A stretch of 64,000 nt of DNA from Enterobacter sp. R4-368 (GTDB taxonomy: Bacteria; Pseudomonadota; Gammaproteobacteria; Enterobacterales; Enterobacteriaceae). Position numbers and translations under genes: made by a program. Shown in pieces: positions 43,838 through 51,792 of this stretch (position 1 is its first letter; each line of letters starts with the position of its first letter). The stretch is taken from positions 2,852,001 through 2,916,000 of the forward strand of contig NC_021500.1 in NCBI RefSeq assembly GCF_000410515.1. The letters are read 5' to 3'. The notes under the pieces are model-generated. The model was not told the DNA's origin, made no database searches, and saw only the letters and a program-made list of their open reading frames with translations.

Positions 43838-43853
43838 TAGCAACCGTTTGCTT
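43838..43853 (+). promoter_or_regulatory. PurR-like operator upstream of xanP
   Basis: The 16-mer TAGCAACCGTTTGCTT agrees with the PurR consensus ACGCAAACGTTTGCGT at 12 of 16 positions, including the central CGTTTGC core. It lies 53 bp before the xanP start, a sensible place for repression of a purine permease by hypoxanthine/guanine-loaded PurR. Not proven. Confidence 0.5.
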
Positions 43854-43905
43854 TTACCAAACAGTCCGATAAAATCAGCGCTTTTCCATCAGGGGATTGC
43901 TTGAG

Positions 43906-45291
43906 ATGTCCGTAAACACCATCGAGTCAGAAAGTGCGCAACCGGTTGCGCAGACTCAACCCAGCGAACTGATCTACCGCCTTGAAGATCGCCCGCCGCT
44001 GCCGCAGACCCTGTTTGCCGCGCTCCAGCACCTGCTGGCGATGTTTGTTGGCGTTATCACGCCCGCGCTGCTTATCTGCCAGGCGTTGGGTTTACCGGCT
44101 CAGGACACTCAGCACATTATCAGCATGTCGCTGTTCGCCTCTGGCGTCGCCTCTATTATCCAGATCAAAGCCTGGGGACCTGTTGGCTCCGGGTTGCTCT
44201 CGATTCAGGGCACCAGCTTTAACTTTGTTGCGCCACTGATCATGGGTGGTACCGCGCTGAAAACCGGCGGTGCGGATGTGCCCACGATGATGGCTGCGCT
44301 GTTCGGCACCCTGATGCTGGCCAGCTGCACCGAAATGGTCGTTTCCCGCATCCTGCCGTTTGCGCGTCGCATTATTACCCCGCTGGTTTCCGGCGTGGTG
44401 GTGATGATTATCGGCCTGTCGCTGATTCAGGTGGGTCTGACATCCGTAGGCGGCGGTTTTGCCGCGATGAGCAACCACACCTTCGGCGCGCCGAAAAACC
44501 TGCTGCTGGCAGGCGTGGTGCTGGGGCTGATTATTCTGCTTAACCGTCAGCGCAACCCCTATTTACGTATCGCGTCGCTGGTGATCGCCATGGCCGTTGG
44601 CTATGTGCTGGCGATGTTTATGGGTATGCTGCCGGCATATAGCGCACCGGCAACGTCCTTTATGGTGCCGACGCCGCTTTACTACGGTCTGAGCATTGAC
44701 TGGACCCTGCTGCTGCCGCTAATGCTGGTATTTATGATCACCTCGCTTGAAACCATCGGTGATATCACCGCCACTTCTGACGTTTCCGAGCAGCCCGTCG
44801 CTGGCCCGCTGTATATGAAGCGCCTGAAAGGCGGCGTGCTGGCAAATGGTCTCAACTCGTTTGTTTCCGCTGTTTTCAACACTTTCCCGAACTCCTGCTT
44901 CGGCCAGAACAATGGCGTTATTCAACTGACCGGTGTTGCCAGCCGCTATATCGGTTTCTTCATTGCGGTGATGCTGATGGTGCTCGGCCTGTTCCCGGCG
45001 GTCAGCGCTTTTGTACAGCAACTGCCTGAGCCGGTACTGGGCGGTGCAACGCTGGTGATGTTCGGTACGATTGCCGCATCCGGTGTACGCATTGTTTCCC
45101 GCGAGCCGTTGAACCGCCGCGCGATCCTGATTATCGCGCTGTCGCTGGCCGTTGGCCTCGGCGTTTCTCAGCAGCCGCAAATCCTGCAATTTGCCCCGGA
45201 CTGGCTGAAAAACCTGCTCTCTTCCGGTATCGCCGCAGGCGGGATCACCGCGATTGTACTGAATCTGATTTTTCCACCAGAGAAAAACTGA
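43906..45291 (+). CDS. xanP: Xanthine permease XanP
   Basis: A proton-driven high-affinity xanthine transporter of the NCS2/NAT family with about 14 membrane segments. It has 461 aa from the ATG at 43906 (MSVNTIE), with AGGGGA upstream. Family markers are [17 protein letters not shown], the NAT motif [14 protein letters not shown] and the TM8 segment [15 protein letters not shown] with substrate-binding Glu. Confidence 0.96.
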   Translation: MSVNTIESESAQPVAQTQPSELIYRLEDRPPLPQTLFAALQHLLAMFVGVITPALLICQALGLPAQDTQHIISMSLFASGVASIIQIKAWGPVGSGLLSIQGTSFNFVAPLIMGGTALKTGGADVPTMMAALFGTLMLASCTEMVVSRILPFARRIITPLVSGVVVMIIGLSLIQVGLTSVGGGFAAMSNHTFGAPKNLLLAGVVLGLIILLNRQRNPYLRIASLVIAMAVGYVLAMFMGMLPAYSAPATSFMVPTPLYYGLSIDWTLLLPLMLVFMITSLETIGDITATSDVSEQPVAGPLYMKRLKGGVLANGLNSFVSAVFNTFPNSCFGQNNGVIQLTGVASRYIGFFIAVMLMVLGLFPAVSAFVQQLPEPVLGGATLVMFGTIAASGVRIVSREPLNRRAILIIALSLAVGLGVSQQPQILQFAPDWLKNLLSSGIAAGGITAIVLNLIFPPEKN

Positions 45292-45298
45292 TAAACCC

Positions 45299-45328
45299 GG
45301 CGGCAACGGGGCGAAAACCGTTGCCGCC
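45299..45328 (+). terminator. Strong hairpin after xanP
   Basis: GGCGGCAACGG (45299-45309) pairs perfectly with CCGTTGCCGCC (45318-45328) around an 8-nt loop, 7 bp after the xanP stop. A T-run does not directly follow, so it may act as an RNA 3'-end stabiliser or a weak terminator. Confidence 0.6.
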
Positions 45329-45412
45329 GTAACGCCCTTTCATCATTCCGCCCTTGAGCATTGCGCATAAATCGTGCATAACTGCCAGACTGGCAACTGG
45401 GGATGGAAGATC

Positions 45413-47149
45413 ATGAAATTTCTTGGAAAGCTGCTCCTTGTCGTTGTTATCGCCCTGCTTGTGGCGGTCATCGCCTGCTATTTCCTGCTGCAAACCCGCT
45501 GGGGCGCAACGCAGGTCAGCAAGTGGGTAAACGACAACAGTGACTATCACCTCACTTTCGAAGCAATGGACCACCGCTTCTCCTCCCCTTCCCATGTGTT
45601 GCTGAAAGGCGTGAATTTTGGCCGTAAAGGCAAACCGGCTACGCTGGTCGCCAAAACGGTGGATATTGGGCTGAGCAGCCGACAAATTACCGACCCTCTG
45701 CATGTCGATACCATTTTGTTGCAGGACGGCACGCTGAACCTCTCTCCGGCGGCCGCACCGCTGCCGTTCCAGGCCGACCGTCTGCAATTAAACAATATGG
45801 CATTTAACAGCCCGACCACCGGCTGGGATCTCAGCGCCCAGCGCGTCACCGGCGGTGTTGCGCCGTGGCAGCCCGTCGCGGGAAGTGTACTGGGCAGCAA
45901 AGCGCAAATTCAGATGAGCGCCGGTTCGCTGACGTTAAACGGCGTTCCTGCCAGTAATGTGCTCATTCAGGGCAGTATCGATAAAGATGTCGTCACGCTG
46001 ACCACCATTGGTGCGGATATGGCGCGTGGCTCTCTGACCGGGGATGCGCAGCGCGCCGCCGATGGCAGCTGGGTGGTGAATAATTTGCGGCTGAATGATA
46101 TCCGCCTGCAAAGCGACAAGTCGTTGCTCGATTTCTTTACTCCCTTGACGACATTGCCGTCGCTGCAAATTGGCCGCGTTGAAGTGACCGATGCCCGTTT
46201 GCAAGGGCCTGGCTGGGCGGTCACCGATCTCGATTTGAGTTTGCGCAACCTGACGCTGATGAAAGGCGACTGGAAAAGCGAGGACGGCAGGCTGTCGATG
46301 AACGCCAGCGAGTTTATTTACGGCTCGCTGCATCTGTTCGACCCGATCCTCAATGCTAACTTCTCACCGCAGGGCATTGCGCTGCAACAGTTCACCTCGC
46401 GCTGGGAAAACGGCATGGTGCGCACATCCGGCAACTGGTATCGCGCAGGTCACGCGCTGGTGCTGGACGACACCGCCTTTGCCGGGCTGGAATATACGCT
46501 GCCGGAAAACTGGAAGCAGCTATGGATGGATGATTTGCCCGCGTGGCTGAACACCGTGACGCTGAAAAAATTCAGCGCCAGCCGCAATTTGGTGATTGAT
46601 ATCGATCCGGCTTTCCCGTGGCAGATAACGGCGCTGGATGGTTACGGCGATAACCTGCAACTGGTGCGCGAGCGCAAATGGGGCGTATGGAGCGGAACGG
46701 CGAAGCTGAACGCCGCTGCCGCAACATTTAATCGCGTTGACGTGCGCCGCCCGTCGCTGGCGCTGAACGCCAACAGCAATGTCGTCACCATCAGCGAGCT
46801 AAGCGCCTTTACCGGACAAGGGTTGCTGGAAGCCAAAGCGGTGGTTGCGCAAACGCCGGATCGTAGCGTAAACCTCAACCTGAACGGTCGCGGCGTGCCG
46901 GTGAATGTATTGCAGGAGTGGGGCTGGCCGGCGCTGCCCATCAGCGGCGACGGTAATCTCCAGCTCACCGCCAGCGGCAGTGTGCGCGCCGATGCGCCGC
47001 TTAAACCGTCGGTGAACGCCGAACTTTCTGCCATTAACGTGCAGAAACAGCAAATCAAACAGAGCATGCATGGCGGTGTGGTATCCGGCGGCGTTGTTGC
47101 GCCTCCGGCGGAATCCACACCGACCCCCGCCCCTCAGCCCGCTCCTTAA
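45413..47149 (+). CDS. yicH: YicH, AsmA-family envelope protein
   Basis: A 578-aa member of the AsmA-like family: one N-terminal membrane helix (FLGKLLLVVVIALLVAVIACYFLL), then a large periplasmic beta-rich repeat region and an AsmA C-terminal domain (about 450-545). The family bridges inner and outer membranes and is implicated in phospholipid transport; YicH itself is little characterised. A Pro/Thr-rich tail ends it. The ATG at 45413 places the helix at the very N-terminus. Confidence 0.92.
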   Translation: MKFLGKLLLVVVIALLVAVIACYFLLQTRWGATQVSKWVNDNSDYHLTFEAMDHRFSSPSHVLLKGVNFGRKGKPATLVAKTVDIGLSSRQITDPLHVDTILLQDGTLNLSPAAAPLPFQADRLQLNNMAFNSPTTGWDLSAQRVTGGVAPWQPVAGSVLGSKAQIQMSAGSLTLNGVPASNVLIQGSIDKDVVTLTTIGADMARGSLTGDAQRAADGSWVVNNLRLNDIRLQSDKSLLDFFTPLTTLPSLQIGRVEVTDARLQGPGWAVTDLDLSLRNLTLMKGDWKSEDGRLSMNASEFIYGSLHLFDPILNANFSPQGIALQQFTSRWENGMVRTSGNWYRAGHALVLDDTAFAGLEYTLPENWKQLWMDDLPAWLNTVTLKKFSASRNLVIDIDPAFPWQITALDGYGDNLQLVRERKWGVWSGTAKLNAAAATFNRVDVRRPSLALNANSNVVTISELSAFTGQGLLEAKAVVAQTPDRSVNLNLNGRGVPVNVLQEWGWPALPISGDGNLQLTASGSVRADAPLKPSVNAELSAINVQKQQIKQSMHGGVVSGGVVAPPAESTPTPAPQPAP

Positions 47150-47715
47150 ATACCCCATATTTCCCTCTGCCGCACGGGAGAGGGGCTATGCAAAGCACAC
47201 ACTCATCACTTAGCGCGTTGCGGTTTGCTCACCGCAACGTTTCTCTGCTGAGCCCTCCGGGCTTCCTGCCCATCCGCGATTGGCGCGGTATTGTTCAGGT
47301 AATGCCGATTGGCTTCGGCCTGCAGGAATGGTATTTGCCTCGCGCTTCTCCCGTAAAACGATATGGTCGTTAGTATCGCTTATCCCGCAGTCCACCTTTT
47401 TTTACGATAAAAATCTGACTGTCCACTTTTGTTTCCTTTTCGGCGGAAAAGCAGACAGAAAGCATTTTCAGATGTCGTTAAGCGACGGAATTTAAGCCAG
47501 ATTTGGCGAAATTGAGCGAGCCGATGAGCCTTATTCTTTTCTGCGATCGCGATTATCTGAGAAGGGGGAAATTGCTAAGCCTTGGAAAAGATGAGGATTT
47601 ATCTTAAACAACCGTCTGCGGCGGAAGCACAATGAGAAAATTTATGACGGAGGTATGTGGTAAATGCCTGAAAGTAGCTATAATGCGCCCCGCCTCCATG
47701 TAGCAATGCAGGCGC
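47150..47715. other. 566-bp non-coding stretch yicH-selC with palindromes
   Basis: Two hairpins are seen near yicH: CCCTCT (47163-47168) with AGAGGG (47179-47184) and an inner CCG/CGG pair, a likely yicH transcription end; and CGTTGCGGT (47216-47224) with ACCGCAACG (47231-47239), a perfect 9-bp stem with a 6-nt loop. A 61-codon frame at 47188-47373 with a purine-rich upstream exists but overlaps the second palindrome and shows no family resemblance; I do not call it. The selC promoter lies at the far end. Confidence 0.6.
47679..47691 (+). promoter_or_regulatory. selC promoter -10 with GC-rich discriminator
   Basis: A perfect TATAAT at 47679-47684 is followed by GCGCCCC. A GC-rich discriminator is typical of stable-RNA promoters under stringent control. 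The -35 region at 17-bp spacing (TGTGGT) is weak. The mature tRNA begins 31 bp after the -10 box. Confidence 0.7.
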
Positions 47716-47810
47716 GGAAGATCGTCATCTCCGGTGAGGTGGCTGGACTTCAAATCCAGTTGGGGCCGCCAGCGGTCCCGGGCAGGTTCGACTCCTGTGA
47801 TCTTCCGCCA
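47716..47810 (+). tRNA. selC: tRNA-Sec (UCA)
   Basis: A 95-nt selenocysteine tRNA. The anticodon TCA is at 47750-47752. It has the long acceptor stem (GGAAGATC with GATCTTCC), a long variable arm and an encoded 3' GCCA. It nearly matches E. coli selC, with few differences. It decodes in-frame UGA via SelB. The gene is a known integration site for pathogenicity islands, and here accessory DNA begins right after it. Confidence 0.98.
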
Positions 47811-47825
47811 AAAGTTAGAGATGAA

Positions 47826-48401
47826 TTATAAATACGGCGTTTGCCTGTTGAGCGAAACGATTTCGCCATCTATGAAAGTAAAAATATTGAGATCTTCAAA
47901 AGAATCGAAAATTTCTGATAAGCATCCCCCCACTGGACCGATATTAGTTTCAATATAATCATCACATCGCAATATCTGTTCCCTCCTGACAGTTATATGA
48001 TTAATATTATCAATATAAATACCTATGACCTTAGGGTTCATAACGACACATTCGTTATACGGATCTGAAAAAGCATATATTTCTTCTAAAACTTCCTGCG
48101 AAGGGGGTTTTGTAAATGAATTTATTTCCCCATTATTAATTGAAGTTCCAGCATCTGTTGCACACATTCCATATATATTAGATGAAGCAGGATCAATTAT
48201 TACACCAACGCTACCGGGTAGACTCATCGTATGGCCAGGCCAGACAATGCAACAAGATAATGGATTTGAACTGGGCGAATCGATCACTGTTTTAAGGTCA
48301 TCAGGAAATTGAGGATTTCTTGACATAGTTGCAAGATTTGAAAAGTGAACAATTAACGCTTTTTTTGTCTTTAGCGCTTCAATAAATTCTTTACTATCCA
48401 T
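47826..48401 (-). CDS. Hypothetical protein, orphan gene at the selC 3' end
   Basis: A 191-aa acidic, soluble-looking protein with no signal peptide or membrane helix and no domain I recognise. Features: CCIVWPGHTMSLPGSVGVIIDP in the middle (given as two halves CCIVWPGHTM and SLPGSVGVIIDP), several Cys, Asp/Asn-rich loops, C-terminus SLNRQTPYL. A GAGG lies 7 nt before the ATG. It is far more AT-rich than the surrounding chromosome and ends 15 bp from selC, pointing to acquisition by transfer. An immunity-type or defence-associated role is possible but not shown. Confidence 0.7.
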   Translation of the reverse strand: MDSKEFIEALKTKKALIVHFSNLATMSRNPQFPDDLKTVIDSPSSNPLSCCIVWPGHTMSLPGSVGVIIDPASSNIYGMCATDAGTSINNGEINSFTKPPSQEVLEEIYAFSDPYNECVVMNPKVIGIYIDNINHITVRREQILRCDDYIETNIGPVGGCLSEIFDSFEDLNIFTFIDGEIVSLNRQTPYL

Positions 48402-48696
48402 GACACATCCTCAATATACATTAATGTAGTGATTATATTGAAAAAACCGAATCACTATATCACACATAATTTCAGTCGACACGTAGCAATAAAAATAGCC
48501 ATTAAAAACACTATATTTTCTAAATTAGATATCAAAACATCTAACGCAATTAAAGCAATTGATTTTCTACTACCTTGCCGACCAGGAAATAATAATTTCT
48601 CTCTTAATATGAAGAGAGACCTGCTCAAAAAGTAGTATGAACTGCCCTCAATGATAGAATGGAAGCAAAAATAATGATATGAGGATATCGAAGGAA
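48402..48696. other. AT-rich non-coding stretch between island genes
   Basis: No supported gene. A GTG-initiated 68-codon frame (48429-48635) lacks a ribosome binding site and family resemblance. A perfect 8-bp hairpin TCTCTCTT-aatatg-AAGAGAGA lies at 48598-48619 and may end a transcript. Confidence 0.5.
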
Positions 48697-48888
48697 TTAT
48701 CCCTTCGGCTCTATCCCCTTAGCCCGTAAAGCCTCCCTCGCCAGTTCCTTTAACCAACTGGCGAGGCTTACCCCTTCTTCTGCCGCCACGGCATCAAGCT
48801 GTTCTTTCAACGCCGGATCGATGCGCATTTTAAACTGCGGTGACTGGCCGCCACCTTTCGGTTTTTTCTCGCGAGATATGGTTGACAT
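48697..48888 (-). CDS. Ribbon-helix-helix (Arc/HicB-like) DNA-binding protein
   Basis: A 63-aa protein with a basic N-terminus (REKKPKGGGQ) and a ribbon-helix-helix core: strand QFKMRIDPAL, helix KEQLDAVAAEEG, helix SLASWLKELAREAL. Such proteins act as dimeric repressors and often as antitoxins. It is transcribed away from the SymE-type gene at 49022. Its ribosome binding site AGGTGG is part of a repeated sequence, suggesting self-repression. Family known; role inferred. Confidence 0.78.
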   Translation of the reverse strand: MSTISREKKPKGGGQSPQFKMRIDPALKEQLDAVAAEEGVSLASWLKELAREALRAKGIEPKG

Positions 48889-48890
48889 GG

Positions 48891-48932
48891 GGCCACCTAT
48901 TTAACTATTCTCACCTTATAGGAGGCCACCTA
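48891..48932. promoter_or_regulatory. Direct repeats, candidate operator of the RHH gene
   Basis: GGCCACCTA occurs at 48891-48899 and 48924-48932 in the same orientation, 33 bp apart (about three helical turns), with a related CACCTTA between them (48912-48918). Read on the minus strand these are TAGGTGGCC copies; the first covers the RHH ribosome binding site. RHH repressors commonly bind such tandem short sites. Confidence 0.5.
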
Positions 48933-49021
48933 AAAGGAATCCTTCCTATCTAAACAACGCTCCGAAAGTGCAGGAACACAACCGGAGCGTCTAACCATCC
49001 CCAACTATCAAGGAGTTGATA

Positions 49022-49330
49022 ATGGCTGATCCGCATTCTACCTCAGACTTCACCATCGCCGGAACCGAGCACAACGTAATTGTGCGATATCGCCCGAATC
49101 AGGGTGATGCGAGCACGCCGAGCATCACGCTTTCCGGCAAGTGGTTACGCGATGCCGGGTTTAATACCGGGCAACATATTCTGGTGAAAGTGATGCAGGG
49201 CTGCATCGTGCTGGTGAAATACAGTGATAAAGAGGAGTGGCTGGCGACGGCGCTGGATAAAACGCGCAAGCAGCTCAGGGAAGTGAAGGACGTCATGAAA
49301 AAGGCGTATCTGCAATCACGGCCAGACTAA
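49022..49330 (+). CDS. SymE-family toxin-like protein
   Basis: A 102-aa protein with the SymE signature ITLSGKWLRDAGFNTGQHILVKVMQGCIVLV at about residues 37-67 (quoted here in parts: SGKWLRDAGFNTG, KVMQGCIVLV). E. coli SymE is an SOS-induced, AbrB-fold protein that condenses the nucleoid/affects RNA and is silenced by antisense SymR. The ATG at 49022 has AAGGAG 6 nt upstream; a TTG at 49016 is unlikely. No LexA box was seen upstream. It is divergent from the RHH gene. Confidence 0.82.
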   Translation: MADPHSTSDFTIAGTEHNVIVRYRPNQGDASTPSITLSGKWLRDAGFNTGQHILVKVMQGCIVLVKYSDKEEWLATALDKTRKQLREVKDVMKKAYLQSRPD

Positions 49331-49352
49331 ATCCTGTCGATTTGCAGCATGC

Positions 49353-49382
49353 CAAATACAGCCTGCCCACGGGCTGTATTTG
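49353..49382 (+). terminator. Intrinsic terminator after the SymE-type gene
   Basis: CAAATACAGCC (49353-49363) pairs perfectly with GGCTGTATTTG (49372-49382) across an 8-nt loop, 22 bp after the stop; the descending arm is T-rich. Confidence 0.65.
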
Positions 49383-49569
49383 CCGGGGCGGAAGGAAATA
49401 AAAAGACCAACCAGTAAGTTGTCTTACGATGGGAAGAACGCGGTAAAAAGCAGCAGCATCGGTTAAATATTGCCCGCCAAACAACGCGTAAAAAGTCGTC
49501 GTTCCCCTCTCTGCAACACCATTATTAAGGAGTAAGATAAGCGCCTCGAAATTCCACAGACAACAACCG

Positions 49570-49851
49570 ATGAAGCGTTTCCTTTTTATTCTCTCCACCG
49601 CCTTTATTTTCAACACCAGCTTTGCTGCCACCCCGTTGCCGAAAGACGTTCAGGATTTTCGCAACCTTGCTGAAGAGTGTGAGCATTTCGCTGGCGAGCA
49701 GGATTCAGACCTCGACGAGCAGCGTCAGAAAGAGCTGGATGCCAGCCTGCAAGCCACCTGCGGCAAAGCCGTGGTGCAGCTTAAAACGCTGCGGGAAAAA
49801 TACAAGAATGACGCGGCATTAATGAAAGTTATTAACGCCTATGATTTCTGA
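49570..49851 (+). CDS. Small exported hypothetical protein
   Basis: A 93-aa protein with a clear Sec signal peptide (KRFLFILSTAFIFNTSFA, cleavage after residue 19) and a short helical mature part with two cysteines, in EECEHFAGE and ATCGKA, able to form one disulfide. Cys-x-His-Phe-x-Gly-Glu proteins of this kind are, from memory, scattered in Proteobacteria without known function. 239 bp separate it from the SymE-type gene. Periplasmic location is inferred. Confidence 0.72.
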   Translation: MKRFLFILSTAFIFNTSFAATPLPKDVQDFRNLAEECEHFAGEQDSDLDEQRQKELDASLQATCGKAVVQLKTLREKYKNDAALMKVINAYDF

Positions 49852-49870
49852 CGGCGGTTTGCAGCACGTA

Positions 49871-49894
49871 AAAACGGGGGCATTTGCCCCCGTT
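49871..49894. terminator. Bidirectional terminator hairpin
   Basis: AACGGGGGC (49873-49881) and GCCCCCGTT (49886-49894) form a perfect 9-bp stem with an ATTT loop, between the convergent exported-protein gene and the Old Yellow Enzyme gene; A-rich on one side for the minus-strand transcript. Confidence 0.8.
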
Positions 49895-49899
49895 CGTTA

Positions 49900-51003
49900 T
49901 TACGCTTTCAGCAGCGGATAATCCAGGTAGCCTTCTGCGCCGCCGCCAAAGAACTTCTCCCTGATCGGTTCGTTCAGCGGCAGGTTATGTTGCAGGCGGT
50001 ACGGCAAATCCGGGTTGGCGATAAACGGTCGGCCAAAACCAATTAAGTCTGCCCAACCTTTCGCCAGCGCCTCTTCGCCGCGTTCCGGCGTGTATTTGCC
50101 AGAGTAAATCAGCGTGCCGTGGAAAATAATGCGCAGCGCTTCTTTAAACGCAGCCGGCATAACCGGCGCGTCGTCCCAGTCCGCTTCGGCGATGTGAATG
50201 TATGCAATGCCAATCGCATTCAGTACGCTCGCCGCCGCGAGATAAGTGGCTTCCGGCGTATCGTCACGAGACCCCATCAGCGTGGTAAGCGGCGCCAGGC
50301 GAATACCGACACGCTCTTTACCAATCGCCGCCGAAACGGCTTCCACCACCTCTTTCATAAAGCGCAGGCGGTTTTGCAGCGAACCGCCATATTCGTCGTC
50401 GCGCAGGTTAGACTGCGAATCAATAAACTGGTTAATCAGATAGCCGTTCGCGCCATGTAATTCGATGCCATCAAAACCGGCGGCAATCGCATTACGCGCG
50501 GCCTGGGCGTAATCGTTGACGATAGCGGGAATTTCATCCACTGACAGCGCACGCGGCATGGAGTGCTGCACCATATCACCCACGCCGTTTTCCGGCCCGC
50601 GCCCTTCCACATCGACAAACACTTTTACGCCTTCGGCCTGAATCGCCGACGAAGAAACCGGCGCCGCGTTACCGGGCTGCAAAACAGTGTGGGAAACGCG
50701 CCCCACATGCCATAACTGAGCAAAGATTTTGCCGCCAGCCTGATGCACGGCATCGGTCACTTTTTTCCAGCCAATGATCTGCGCATCGCTGTAAATACCG
50801 GGGGTCCAGGCGTAGCCCTGACCCTGCTGGCTGATTTGTGTGCCTTCGCTGATAATCAGCCCGGCACTGGCGCGCTGCGCGTAGTAATCCGCCATCATAT
50901 CGGTTGCCACATCACCCGTTCCGGCGCGGGAGCGGGTCATCGGTGGCATTACGATACGGTTAGTCAATGCGAGCGCATTCAGGGCGTATTTATCGAATAG
51001 CAT
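49900..51003 (-). CDS. Old Yellow Enzyme family alkene reductase (NemA-like)
   Basis: A 367-aa FMN-dependent TIM barrel that reduces activated C=C bonds, maleimides or nitro-esters with NADPH. Active-site points: the FMN/substrate pair in IELHGANGYLINQF (His, Asn and proton-donor Tyr), PPMTRSRAG at the N-terminus, and FGRPFIANPDL for phosphate binding. C-terminal FFGGGAEGYLDYP matches NemA-type proteins. It carries HGAN, where as I recall E. coli NemA has HSAH, so it may be a paralog rather than the nemA orthologue. No nemR-type regulator is next to it. Confidence 0.9.
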   Translation of the reverse strand: MLFDKYALNALALTNRIVMPPMTRSRAGTGDVATDMMADYYAQRASAGLIISEGTQISQQGQGYAWTPGIYSDAQIIGWKKVTDAVHQAGGKIFAQLWHVGRVSHTVLQPGNAAPVSSSAIQAEGVKVFVDVEGRGPENGVGDMVQHSMPRALSVDEIPAIVNDYAQAARNAIAAGFDGIELHGANGYLINQFIDSQSNLRDDEYGGSLQNRLRFMKEVVEAVSAAIGKERVGIRLAPLTTLMGSRDDTPEATYLAAASVLNAIGIAYIHIAEADWDDAPVMPAAFKEALRIIFHGTLIYSGKYTPERGEEALAKGWADLIGFGRPFIANPDLPYRLQHNLPLNEPIREKFFGGGAEGYLDYPLLKA

Positions 51004-51111
51004 GGTGGCTTATCCTTTCTTGATTCGGTCAGTGTGGTTGCGGTTAACAACCCGATGCGAAGCAGGATAAGCGCAAAGAAATTTTCAATATACGGCAATA
51101 AAAGCAATTCA

Positions 51112-51792
51112 CTATTGCTCATTAATCAATAAAGAACACATGTCTGTTCTCATCGCTGGCATTCGCCATGAATTATCAGCACAGAGATGCAGAGCAACAG
51201 GATCAGGAGTCGGTTTATTCCCGCGCCTAATCATCTTTAATTCGTTGGTATCCATCCGGGGCAAAAAAGTTGCATCCGGCATAATCTTTCCATCCATACA
51301 GCAGAAACAATCGTTCCAGTTGTTATAGATATGAATGAGATCCGCCATGCTGTTTAGACCCAATTTACGCAGAATGGCATTTTTGTAATTGCTGACAATT
51401 TTCTTATCAAGTCCCAGCGCTTTTGCAATCGTATCGCTGGACTGATAATTCAGAAAACGTACCATAATTTTATATTCTGTCGCACTAATATGGATTTCGC
51501 GAAAAGAATAAATATCCTCATGACCCTTGAGGAAATTAAGTATTTTTCTGATCTCGTGACGAAGCAATGATACTGAAGAATTTTTATCAATCGCAATAAA
51601 ACGCGTACAGATAAAAGAGTTAAATCCTTGTTCATCACCTAAAATATATAGCAGAGAGTTCATACTAAAAAATAATATCTTGCCATCTCCCCGATCAAAT
51701 GCAACTAACGTATGCGTTGCATGAGGATTAATGGCTTTTAATAGCTTATCCATGCCCATGACAAAATAGCTATCCTGAGAGATGATATACAT
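51112..51792 (-). CDS. LuxR-type HTH regulator with pseudo-receiver N-terminus
   Basis: A 226-aa regulator starting at the ATG at 51792 (GGAGG 6 nt upstream; longer frame to 51843 rejected). The N-terminal 95 residues begin IISQDSYFVMGMDKLL, a pattern of RcsA/BglJ-like proteins with degenerate receiver domains. The LuxR/GerE HTH lies at about 103-157 (TEYKIMVRFLNYQSSDTIAKAL..KIVSNYKNAILRKLG). A 66-residue C-terminal extension with CFCC and two more Cys is unusual. Targets unknown; the large AT-rich region upstream suggests H-NS-silenced DNA. Confidence 0.82.
   Translation of the reverse strand: MYIISQDSYFVMGMDKLLKAINPHATHTLVAFDRGDGKILFFSMNSLLYILGDEQGFNSFICTRFIAIDKNSSVSLLRHEIRKILNFLKGHEDIYSFREIHISATEYKIMVRFLNYQSSDTIAKALGLDKKIVSNYKNAILRKLGLNSMADLIHIYNNWNDCFCCMDGKIMPDATFLPRMDTNELKMIRRGNKPTPDPVALHLCADNSWRMPAMRTDMCSLLINEQ

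Noticed and set aside
47188..47373. 61-codon ORF after yicH with a purine-rich upstream
   Set aside because: It overlaps a perfect palindrome (47216-47239), has no recognisable family, and the purine-rich upstream is one arm of the yicH hairpin.
48429..48635. 68-codon ORF in the selC island
   Set aside because: GTG start without ribosome binding site in very AT-rich DNA, low-complexity Lys/Asn/Ile composition, no family resemblance.
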